A stretch of DNA of 5,192 nucleotides from Anaerolineae bacterium (GTDB lineage: Bacteria; Chloroflexota; Anaerolineae; 4572-78; J111): positions 1 to 5,192 of the forward strand of contig JAGRBY010000533.1 of NCBI GenBank assembly GCA_020433835.1, in the 5' to 3' direction. The position numbers were made by a program, and so were the translations under genes. Positions 1 through 5,000 of this stretch are shown piece after piece. Within the stretch, counting starts at the first letter, position 1. Every line of letters begins with the position of its first letter. A model generated the notes under the pieces. That model ran no database searches. It was given only the letters and a program-made list of their open reading frames with translations, and was not told where the DNA came from.

Positions 1-959
1 CTGAGATAGGTTAAGAGGAGTTCGACGGTGCGGCGGGTGCGGGCGAAGAGGATGGTTTGGAGATTGTGATGAAAGAGGTCTTGGGTCAGGCGGACGGCTT
101 CAAGGAGGCTGCTGCGGCGGAGGCCGAGGTCGGCGTCGATGATGGGTGGGTTGTAGATGAGAAATTGTTTTTGGCCTTTGGCGGCACCGTCGTTGTCGAT
201 TAAGACGGTGGGGTGTTCGATGAGGCGCTCGGCCAGTTCGGTGGGGTTGGCGATGGTGGCGGAGGTGAGGATGAACTGGGGCGCGGCTCCGTAAAAGGCA
301 GCGATGCGCTTGAGCCGGCGCAGAACGTTGGCAACGTGAGAGCCGAAGACGCCCCGGTAAACGTGCATCTCGTCGATGATGATGAAGCGCAGGTTGCGAA
401 AGAAGTCGGCCCATTTGGTGTGGTGCGGCAGGATGGCGGTGTGCAGCATATCGGGGTTGGTCAGCACAATACGCGTTTGGCGTCGAATCGCCGGACGGGC
501 GGCGGCTGGGGTATCGCCATCGTATGTCGCTGCCGGGGGGAAGGATGAAACGTGACCACCGGCTGCTGACGGCTGATGGCTGAGGGCTGATAGCTTATTC
601 AAGGCGGTGGCCTGATCGTGGGTTAAGGCTTTGGTGGGGAAGAGGTAGAGAGCGCGGGCTTGATCATCGTGCAGCAGGTGATCGAGTACGGGCAGGTTGT
701 AGCACAGCGTTTTGCCGCTGGCCGTGCCGGTGACGATGATCGGGTGGTGGCCGGCCTTGATGTGCTGCCAGGTGGCGGCTTGGTGGGTGTATAGGCGGTC
801 GATGCCTGAGGCGCGCAGCGTTTCGGCTAAAAGGGGATGAAGTTGGTCTGGGAGGGGGGCGGTCTGGGCCGGTTGAGCGGGGAAAGTGCGCCAGGCAGTA
901 ATGTTGGGCGCAACGGTGGGTGTGTCGCGCCATAGGTTTAGAAGGTCGGTTAATGACAT
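1..959 (-). CDS. mrfA: MrfA/YprA-family DExH-box ATP-dependent helicase, N-terminal part (cut by window edge)
   Basis: The minus-strand frame is open from the ATG at 959 to the left edge, giving 319 residues and no stop. RecA-like motifs appear in order: YTHQ (57-60), Walker A TGTASGKT (77-84, Lys83), PTKAL (108-112), YDGDT (146-150), TNPDMLH (167-173), DEMH (196-199, the DExH box), SAT (233-235), and FARTR (305-309), which opens the second RecA domain. YDGDT, NPDMLHxxILPHHxKW and YRGVFGSHVANVxRRLKR are typical of the YprA/MrfA group, DNA helicases linked in Bacillus to repair of mitomycin-type lesions. Members normally run to roughly 750 residues or more and end in a DUF1998 zinc-binding region, which would lie outside the window. 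Two oddities are a heptamer repeat coding for residues 122-133 and an intrinsic terminator immediately upstream. Family assignment is firm; the in vivo role is inferred. Confidence 0.93.
   Translation of the reverse strand, partial: MSLTDLLNLWRDTPTVAPNITAWRTFPAQPAQTAPLPDQLHPLLAETLRASGIDRLYTHQAATWQHIKAGHHPIIVTGTASGKTLCYNLPVLDHLLHDDQARALYLFPTKALTHDQATALNKLSALSHQPSAAGGHVSSFPPAATYDGDTPAAARPAIRRQTRIVLTNPDMLHTAILPHHTKWADFFRNLRFIIIDEMHVYRGVFGSHVANVLRRLKRIAAFYGAAPQFILTSATIANPTELAERLIEHPTVLIDNDGAAKGQKQFLIYNPPIIDADLGLRRSSLLEAVRLTQDLFHHNLQTILFARTRRTVELLLTYL
563..597 (-). repeat. Heptamer tandem repeat TCAGCCN inside the helicase gene
   Basis: On the coding (minus) strand, four consecutive 7-mers read TCAGCCC (590-584), TCAGCCA (583-577), TCAGCCG (576-570) and TCAGCAG (569-563). 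A degenerate fifth unit, TAAGCTA, lies at 597-591. The tract encodes a Ser/Ala/Leu/His/Gln/Pro-rich stretch (residues about 122-133) between helicase motif Ia and YDGDT. It resembles the short tandemly repeated heptamers found dispersed in some bacterial genomes. Seven is not a multiple of three, so gain or loss of one unit would shift the helicase reading frame. The frame is intact in this copy. Confidence 0.8.
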
Positions 960-974
960 CGCTCTGCTCTCAAT

Positions 975-1018
975 AAAAAAAACGTTGCCGTAACTTTACT
1001 CGTTTGGGCAACGTTTTT
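975..1018 (-). terminator. Intrinsic terminator after the histidine kinase, possibly bidirectional
   Basis: A perfect 12-bp inverted repeat, aaaaacgttgcc (978-989) and ggcaacgttttt (1007-1018), flanks a 17-nt loop. Read on the minus strand, the stem begins 18 nt after the kinase stop codon and ends in an eight-T tract (982-975). Read on the plus strand it ends in five Ts. Only 15 nt separate the T tract from the helicase ATG at 959, so the element also lies in the presumed 5' region of that gene. Confidence 0.85.
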
Positions 1019-1036
1019 CAATATTTCGAGCGGTTT

Positions 1037-2821
1037 TTAGTGTTTGTTATCTGTTCCGTTGAGTACAGCCGTCAGCATGCCGGTGTGAACCCGTTTAGAG
1101 TTGGATAGAATTCCACTCTGACCTCGTTTTCTTAAACGCTCCTGGTGGGCTTTGGGGACAAAGATTCTGATCTTGGTGCCCTTGCCGGATACGGAGCGAA
1201 TTGCCAAATCGCCACCGATAAGTTCGGTTCTTTCCTTTATATTGAGCAGCCCTAAACTGCTGCGCTGGCTGTAGGTGTTCATTGTTTCTTCGGCATTAAA
1301 ACCAATGCCATCGTCGGTAACGGTGGCGTACATGGCGGTTGGCGTTTCTCGCAACTGAACATGGACGTAGCTGGATTGGGCGTGTTTGATGGCGTTGGTG
1401 ACTGCCTCTTGCACAATAGCAAACAGGGCCGCCTCTACTTTAGAGTCTTGCCGGGTTAAATGGCCCTGCGGATTATCGGTTTCAATCGATAAGGAGAGGC
1501 GGGTGCGCTGTTTGTTGGAAATATCGTGCTGTTGGCGATCGATAAAGGTTTCTAACGCCGACTCCAGACCATCGACTTCAAGGGCTAAGGGGCGGAGTTC
1601 GAACAACATCGTACGCATTTGGTGAACGGCGCGGTCGGCCAACTGCATGGCCGGCGGAAACTCTTTGGGGAGAAGGCCCGGGCTTTCCTGAAGAAGTCTT
1701 TGGCAAAAGTTAAGGCGCATCGATAAGCTGGAGACCAACTGGACAGGCCCATCATGCAGATCACGGGCCAGTGCTTTACGGGCCTGTTCTTCGGCTGCGA
1801 TAACGCGATCACGCTCGTTGAGAACGCTCTCGTGCAGGCGAGCGTTTTCTATGGCGATGCCGGCAAACGAGGCAATCGAGCTTAATAGTTCCAGATCGTG
1901 TTGGGAGAAACTCCCCTCTTTTTTGTTGAGTACTTCCAAAACACCAATAACCTGATCGTGCAAAACAAGCGGTACACATAATAGATTACGGGCGTTGAAA
2001 TCGATGGTGTGCTGTTTTTTCTCAACGTGAAGCGGTTTGCCGGTGGCGGCTACATGGCCGGCTACACCTTTGCCTTTTGGGATGCGAAACGGATCGATAT
2101 TTTTGGTCTGTCCCAAACCAATTTGAAAGAGTAAATCGTCGGTGGCTGGGTCCTTTAAAAGGAGGAAACCGGCGCTAACGTTCAGCATCTCTTCAACTTG
2201 ATCCATGATTCTGTGTAAAACATTATCAAGCTGCAATGTGGAAGAGAGTGTTCTGGCGACGTCATTAACAACCGACATCTCAAGCAGCCGACGTTGACTG
2301 GCTTCAAATAGGTTTGCATTTCGAATAGCTATTGCGGCTTGGGTAGCAATTTCAGACAAAAACCAGAGGTCGCGTTGTGAATAGACGTTGGGTTTGTAGC
2401 TCCAGATAGCGATAACGCCTTGTCCATTTTCGCCGGGTAGGTTGGCATTGAAAAAGGGAACGCCTAACCACGAACGCGCCGGTTTGTCGGGGTGCATTCG
2501 ATTAATTTCAAATTGTTCACTGGTCTTCGTGAGGTCATCAATGAGTTGCGGTTTTTTCTCATTCAAGACACGACTAATCAGCCCCCGATTAGCGGAATGT
2601 TTTAAGGCAAACGGCTTTATCGGTTTATACTGATCATAAACCAAATAAAACGTCAATTTATCTTTATTTTCGTCGTAGATGACAATAGCAAAGTTTGAAG
2701 GGTCAATCGATCGGCTAGCTTCTTTATAAAGTCGCCAAATGACTTCTTTCAAGCTTAAGCTTGATCCAACAGCTACGGCGATGTTATATAACGCTACAAG
2801 GTCCTTTCGCTCTCGACTCAC
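1037..2821 (-). CDS. Soluble GAF-GAF sensor histidine kinase (HisKA_3/NarL-NreB type)
   Basis: This 594-residue protein is a cytoplasmic two-component sensor; no transmembrane segment or signal peptide is visible. The first GAF domain spans about 10-170. The second spans about 183-327, with the GAF hallmark KGKGVAGHVAATGKPLHV near 249-266. Residues 328-350 form a charged, probably coiled-coil linker. The HisKA_3 dimerisation domain carries RDLHDGPVQ with phosphoacceptor His356. HATPase_c follows: N box QEAVTNAIKHA (471-481, Asn476), G1 DDGIGF (503-508), G2 SLGLLNI (522-528) and a G3-like GKGTKI (546-551). A basic 38-residue tail (557-594) follows. The start is GTG at 2821, preceded by AAAGGA with 9-nt spacing and an in-frame TGA at 2842-2840. 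Kinases of this class usually phosphorylate NarL/LuxR-type regulators, and none is encoded here. The ligand of the GAF domains cannot be read from sequence. An intrinsic terminator ends the gene. Confidence 0.95.
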   Translation of the reverse strand: MSRERKDLVALYNIAVAVGSSLSLKEVIWRLYKEASRSIDPSNFAIVIYDENKDKLTFYLVYDQYKPIKPFALKHSANRGLISRVLNEKKPQLIDDLTKTSEQFEINRMHPDKPARSWLGVPFFNANLPGENGQGVIAIWSYKPNVYSQRDLWFLSEIATQAAIAIRNANLFEASQRRLLEMSVVNDVARTLSSTLQLDNVLHRIMDQVEEMLNVSAGFLLLKDPATDDLLFQIGLGQTKNIDPFRIPKGKGVAGHVAATGKPLHVEKKQHTIDFNARNLLCVPLVLHDQVIGVLEVLNKKEGSFSQHDLELLSSIASFAGIAIENARLHESVLNERDRVIAAEEQARKALARDLHDGPVQLVSSLSMRLNFCQRLLQESPGLLPKEFPPAMQLADRAVHQMRTMLFELRPLALEVDGLESALETFIDRQQHDISNKQRTRLSLSIETDNPQGHLTRQDSKVEAALFAIVQEAVTNAIKHAQSSYVHVQLRETPTAMYATVTDDGIGFNAEETMNTYSQRSSLGLLNIKERTELIGGDLAIRSVSGKGTKIRIFVPKAHQERLRKRGQSGILSNSKRVHTGMLTAVLNGTDNKH

Positions 2822-2830
2822 GATGAAGTA

Positions 2831-2836
2831 TCCTTT
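2831..2836 (-). promoter_or_regulatory. Ribosome binding site deciding the GTG start of the histidine kinase
   Basis: On the minus strand AAAGGA (2836-2831) sits 9 nt before the GTG at 2821-2819. An in-frame TGA at 2842-2840 closes the frame upstream, so no earlier start is possible. This supports GTG over any internal start. Confidence 0.75.
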
Positions 2837-2951
2837 GTATCACTAACACGCTTACTATTTAAATGGCCCAAAAATTTATAAGGAGGGGGAAACAAGTTGT
2901 TAGTTGTGCCTCTAAAATGAAAAATAGTACGGTTCTTAACCTTACTACCCT

Positions 2952-2981
2952 ACCATAATCCTCTATGAAAAAAGTTTGCAA
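2952..2981 (-). promoter_or_regulatory. Weak candidate promoter for the histidine kinase
   Basis: On the minus strand a TTGCAA -35-like box (2981-2976) is followed after 18 nt by a TATGGT -10-like box (2957-2952). Each matches the sigma-70 consensus at four of six positions. It would give a leader of roughly 120 nt before the GTG start. No better match was found between 2822 and 3000. It is tentative. Confidence 0.25.
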
Positions 2982-2982
2982 A

Positions 2983-3000
2983 TGGTTAGGATTTGGTTAG
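2983..3000 (+). repeat. Direct repeat TGGTTAG, 11-bp period, in front of a promoter
   Basis: TGGTTAG occurs at 2983-2989 and 2994-3000 with a 4-bp AT-rich spacer (GATT), so the two copies lie one helical turn apart. The second copy ends 10 bp before the TTGACA at 3011. A weaker partial match (AAGTTTG) lies one further period upstream at 2972-2978, and a looser TGGTTAA lies at 3040-3046. The 7+4 layout resembles direct-repeat boxes of OmpR/PhoB-type regulators, but no such regulator is encoded in this window. Confidence 0.45.
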
Positions 3001-3010
3001 AGTTTTAAGC

Positions 3011-3039
3011 TTGACAAAGCTATTGCTCTATAATACACT
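3011..3039 (+). promoter_or_regulatory. Sigma-70-like promoter for the 3046-3227 non-coding unit
   Basis: A perfect TTGACA (3011-3016) is followed after 17 nt by TACACT (3034-3039), which matches TATAAT at four of six positions. A perfect TATAAT also lies at 3029-3034, but only 12 nt from TTGACA, too short for a standard pair. Either -10 reading puts the transcription start near 3040-3047. The consensus -35 and the terminator about 180 nt downstream make this the best promoter in the window. Confidence 0.6.
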
Positions 3040-3045
3040 TGGTTA

Positions 3046-3227
3046 AATAAATAAGGAAAAATTGAAAATAAGGAATAATATCGGTTTCTAAACGCTGCTG
3101 TTCTTCTTGCGAAGATATTTTGGCAGCATTTTGCCGGTTCAAGGTGTTATTCTAGAGTTGAATAATTTGTATAGCTAGGAGACTGGCAATCAGCAGAGCC
3201 TCCCCCCTGTGGGAGGTTTTTTGTTTT
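3046..3227 (+). ncRNA. Candidate structured small RNA or attenuated leader (about 180 nt)
   Basis: This stretch lies between a good promoter and a good intrinsic terminator and contains no ATG on the plus strand and no credible coding frame. By eye it contains a hairpin TCTTC-TTGC-GAAGA (3102-3115) inside a TGCTG/CAGCA stem (3096-3100 with 3124-3128). A longer-range 9-bp helix joins TTGCCGGTT (3131-3139) to GACTGGCAA (3181-3189). CTGCTG (3095-3100) can pair instead with CAGCAG (3191-3196) at the foot of the terminator, so two mutually exclusive folds are possible. I recognise no known RNA family. It could be a free-standing sRNA, or a leader or riboswitch controlling the transporter gene 170 nt downstream. 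Transcription is not demonstrated. Confidence 0.45.
3195..3227 (+). terminator. Strong intrinsic terminator ending the 3046-3227 unit
   Basis: CCTCCC (3199-3204), a 6-nt loop and GGGAGG (3211-3216) form a GC-rich stem, extended at its base by G-T and A-T pairs. It is followed by six Ts, a G and five more Ts (3217-3227). It lies in the plus orientation with no coding gene upstream on that strand. Confidence 0.85.
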
Positions 3228-3260
3228 TAGGGTTCATATTTTGGATATTTTGCAGTACGA

Positions 3261-3288
3261 TTGGTCTGGCTGAGCCGGATTATATACT
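3261..3288 (+). promoter_or_regulatory. Candidate promoter of the MFS transporter gene
   Basis: TTGGTC (3261-3266) and TATACT (3283-3288, five of six to consensus) are 16 nt apart. The -35 is poor (three of six). A start near 3295 would give a leader of about 100 nt. A small hairpin, TCTGGC-TGA-GCCGGA (3265-3279), occupies the spacer. Transcription from the 3011 promoter by read-through is the alternative. Confidence 0.35.
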
Positions 3289-3327
3289 TTTTCCTTTAAA
3301 TATATTAATAGAAAGCGTTTGATTTTG

Positions 3328-3356
3328 ATTGTCAATTGTCTGGCAAAACATTGTCA
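3328..3356 (+). repeat. Three ATTGTCW direct repeats upstream of the MFS gene
   Basis: ATTGTCA (3328-3334), ATTGTCT (3335-3341) and ATTGTCA (3350-3356) lie 42-70 bp before the start codon. The first two are tandem; the third starts 22 bp after the first. This could be an operator for a regulator binding direct repeats, but a chance arrangement in AT-rich DNA is possible. Confidence 0.35.
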
Positions 3357-3384
3357 AGCGTGTGGCATAAAAAGTTTTACTATG

Positions 3385-3390
3385 AAAGGG
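3385..3390 (+). promoter_or_regulatory. Ribosome binding site of the MFS gene
   Basis: AAAGGG lies 7 nt before the ATG at 3398. The ATG at 3393 meets a stop after two codons and the one at 3382 is in another frame, so 3398 is the start. Confidence 0.7.
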
Positions 3391-3397
3391 TTATGGT

Positions 3398-4603
3398 ATG
3401 ACAGCGCTATTTCGTAAACCTATCTTTTTGGCGGTTATTCTGGGGCATTTTACCTTGGATATTTTCAACAATTCCGGTCCTGTTTTGGTTACCTCGTTAA
3501 GCAAAAATCTGGCCTGGAGTACGGCCCAGGTGGGTTTTGCTATTGGAGCCTACCAGTTTTTTGCAGCTTTAGCCCAACCGCTGTTCGGTTGGATTGATGA
3601 CAAAATTGGAAGCCGTTGGTTAGGGGCCGGGAGTGTGGCCTGGACAATAAGTTTTTTGCTCTTGTCGCTGTTTTTGGTTCAGAGGACGCATAGCTTCGCA
3701 TGGTTTATCGTTCCGTATGTTTTAGCCAGCGTCGGTTCGAGCGCTTTTCACCCGTTGGGAACAAAACATGCGGCCGAAACCTCTACCGAGCGGGCCGCAA
3801 CCGGCACCGCCATCTTCTTTCTCTTTGGGCAAACCGGGTTAGCGAGCGGCCCGACCATTACCGGCTTTATTTTAGATGGTGTCGGCCTTACGGGGATGTA
3901 TGCGCTGGCTTTTTTCGCCGCACCGGTTTTGCTGCTTATGGCCTTTTCCCTGCGCCATACCGGCCCTAAAATTACCGATACGGCTGTAGATGGCGTCTCC
4001 AATCCGCATCGACCCCGGCAGGCGGTACAGTGGGGGACGATTATTCTGTTGGCGATGGTTTTGGGCTTACGGTCTTGGGCGGCTATCGGTACGGTCTCTT
4101 TTTTGCCCAAGCTGTTTCAAGAAATGGGGTGGAATGCAACCAGCTATGGTTTGATCACCAGTACTTTTTGGATGGCTTCGGCCATCGCTGGAGTTATGGC
4201 CGGCAATCTGGCCGATCGCTTTGGGCGGCGGCAAGTTGTTTTCATTACCTTGTTGCTCGGCTCAATTCCACTTTACTTTATACCGCTTAATAATGGTTGG
4301 TTGGCTTTTTTGCTGGTGGTTCTGACCGGCGGCTTTATTGGTGCTTCGCATAGTATATTGGTTATTATTGCGCAGAGTGTTCTACCCGGTGGTAAATCGT
4401 TTGCGTCAGGCGTTACGTTGGGCTTTATTTTTGGTACCGGGGCCATTGCCGCCTGGATTATCGGTATCGGAGCGGGTTTTGTGGGGGTTGGTACGATGAT
4501 TCAGGTGGGAACGGCGTTAGCGATAATCGCCTCGCTGCTAGCCTGCTTTTTGCCGTCGACCAAAAAAGCTGCTCAACCGCAGGCCGAGGGAGTACCAGCG
4601 TAA
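3398..4603 (+). CDS. Fsr-like major facilitator superfamily efflux transporter
   Basis: This 401-residue inner-membrane protein has the usual length and about 12 hydrophobic segments in two halves, split by a polar loop near 186-212. The MFS signature between helices 2 and 3 appears as GWIDDKIGSR (64-73) and is repeated between helices 8 and 9 as GNLADRFGRR (269-278). The VGSSAFHPLG segment (112-121) matches the GSSxFHP motif of the fosmidomycin-resistance (Fsr) group, and an acidic Asp21 follows HFTL in helix 1. Fsr proteins are proton-driven drug exporters, but many family members have unknown substrates, so export of a small toxic or metabolic compound is the safe reading. The gene stands alone: a terminator lies upstream at 3195-3227 and a weaker one follows the stop. 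It is divergent from the histidine kinase. The family call is firm; the substrate is unknown. Confidence 0.92.
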   Translation: MTALFRKPIFLAVILGHFTLDIFNNSGPVLVTSLSKNLAWSTAQVGFAIGAYQFFAALAQPLFGWIDDKIGSRWLGAGSVAWTISFLLLSLFLVQRTHSFAWFIVPYVLASVGSSAFHPLGTKHAAETSTERAATGTAIFFLFGQTGLASGPTITGFILDGVGLTGMYALAFFAAPVLLLMAFSLRHTGPKITDTAVDGVSNPHRPRQAVQWGTIILLAMVLGLRSWAAIGTVSFLPKLFQEMGWNATSYGLITSTFWMASAIAGVMAGNLADRFGRRQVVFITLLLGSIPLYFIPLNNGWLAFLLVVLTGGFIGASHSILVIIAQSVLPGGKSFASGVTLGFIFGTGAIAAWIIGIGAGFVGVGTMIQVGTALAIIASLLACFLPSTKKAAQPQAEGVPA

Positions 4604-4610
4604 TCCCCCA

Positions 4611-4635
4611 AAAATCCTCTATACGGATTTTGCTT
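4611..4635 (+). terminator. Weak intrinsic terminator after the MFS gene
   Basis: AAAATCC (4611-4617) pairs with GGATTTT (4625-4631) across a 7-nt loop, beginning 7 nt after the stop codon. The stem is AT-rich and only a broken T-run (TTTTGCTTTT) follows, so termination is probably partial. Confidence 0.45.
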
Positions 4636-4638
4636 TTA

Positions 4639-4647
4639 TGTTACAAT
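4639..4647 (+). promoter_or_regulatory. Possible extended -10 promoter element
   Basis: TGTTACAAT combines the TGn extension with TACAAT, five of six to the -10 consensus. No good -35 lies 16-18 nt upstream. If active it would transcribe through the fold-back repeat toward the cyclase gene, with a leader of about 350 nt. Confidence 0.25.
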
Positions 4648-4696
4648 AGTAAGGAATGGAAATATTTTTTATTTCAACAAAAAAGCGAACTCACTA

Positions 4697-4724
4697 GAGA
4701 TAGGGCATCTTCTTGTTCTATCTT
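4697..4724. repeat. Hairpin next to the fold-back element
   Basis: AGATAGGGC (4698-4706) can pair with GTTCTATCT (4715-4723) over nine positions, two of them G-T, with an 8-nt loop; a G-T pair (4697 with 4724) closes it. It abuts the left arm of the larger inverted repeat and may be part of the same mobile or structural element. Confidence 0.35.
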
Positions 4725-4845
4725 AGGATTTATGCAAAAGTCAGGTGACAGTCACTTATGGGTAGTAAATCGACACTGGATTAGCCCCAATAGGTCAATT
4801 TAGGGTGTCTAAGTGACTGTCACCTTTAGAACTGCGTAAGTCCTG
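4724..4845. repeat. 122-bp nested inverted repeat (REP/MITE-like fold-back element)
   Basis: A perfect 16-bp inverted repeat, AGGTGACAGTCACTTA (4743-4758) and TAAGTGACTGTCACCT (4810-4825), forms the core. Each arm itself contains the dyad GTGAC-A/T-GTCAC. Outside it, TAGGATTTATGCA (4724-4736) faces TGCGTAAGTCCTG (4833-4845), pairing over 13 positions if three G-T pairs are allowed. Inside, GACACT (4772-4777) pairs with GGTGTC (4804-4809), with one G-T pair. No ORF of note is inside and no target duplication is evident. Repeats with a GGTGACAGTCAC core often accompany REP-type or IS200-like elements, so a non-autonomous mobile repeat is the likely nature. Confidence 0.65.
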
Positions 4846-4916
4846 TATCGCTTAGTTCACCTGGGGAAGTACAAAAACTCACGCTCTTTTAGAAATTAAA
4901 AAGGATCATCTCGAAA

Positions 4917-4997
4917 ATGTGTTTCTGTATCTGGCACAAGCGAAAGTTTGTTTGGCGTGGTGCTTGTACTATTGAGATGAGTGGTAAAAGGCCTTAG
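4917..4997 (+). CDS. Possible 26-codon upstream ORF before the cyclase
   Basis: An ATG at 4917 opens a 26-codon frame ending at TAG 4995-4997. AAGGA lies 11 nt upstream (4901-4905). The product would be a basic peptide with three Cys (MCFC at its start). It is in the same frame as the cyclase, separated from the cyclase ATG only by the stop and one codon (CAT), and the cyclase ribosome binding site lies inside it. It might be a leader peptide coupling translation, or a chance frame. No homology is recognised. Confidence 0.2.
   Translation: MCFCIWHKRKFVWRGACTIEMSGKRP
4986..4991 (+). promoter_or_regulatory. Ribosome binding site of the cyclase gene
   Basis: AAAAGG lies 9 nt before the ATG at 5001. 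An in-frame TAG at 4995-4997 excludes any longer version of the protein. Confidence 0.65.
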
Positions 4998-5000
4998 CAT

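Noticed and set aside
213..548. Plus-strand open frame of 111 codons.
   Set aside because: It is antisense to the helicase, whose opposite frame carries all helicase motifs; the Gly/Val-rich product is a shadow.
664..933. Minus-strand open frame of 89 codons in another phase.
   Set aside because: It overlaps the helicase N-terminus; the Arg/Pro/His-rich composition marks an out-of-frame reading of GC-rich coding DNA.
2881..3000. A perfect AGGAGG (2881-2886) followed by tiny plus-strand ORFs: a 7-codon TTG frame (2897-2920) overlapping ATGA with a 13-codon frame (2917-2958), and an 11-codon frame (2965-3000).
   Set aside because: All are very short, start weakly and have no recognisable product; the last overlaps the direct repeats. 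Chance in an AT-rich intergenic region is more likely, though the strong ribosome-binding sequence is odd.
3393..3401. Two-codon ORF ATG-GTA-TGA overlapping the MFS start by ATGA.
   Set aside because: The AAAGGG site is better spaced for the ATG at 3398, and such minimal ORFs arise easily by chance.
3748..4110. Minus-strand open frame of 120 codons.
   Set aside because: It is antisense to the MFS transporter, with no ribosome binding site or recognisable domain.
4659..4675. Hairpin GAAATA-TTTTT-TATTTC.
   Set aside because: The stem is almost entirely A-T and short; it is expected by chance in this AT-rich stretch.
4936..4967. Six-bp inverted repeat ACAAGC / GCTTGT upstream of the cyclase.
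   Set aside because: The arms are short and the 20-nt loop is long; not distinguishable from background.
2822..5000. CRISPR array, tRNA or rRNA in the intergenic regions.
   Set aside because: No regularly spaced repeats with unique spacers, no cloverleaf pattern and no rRNA-like sequence were seen.
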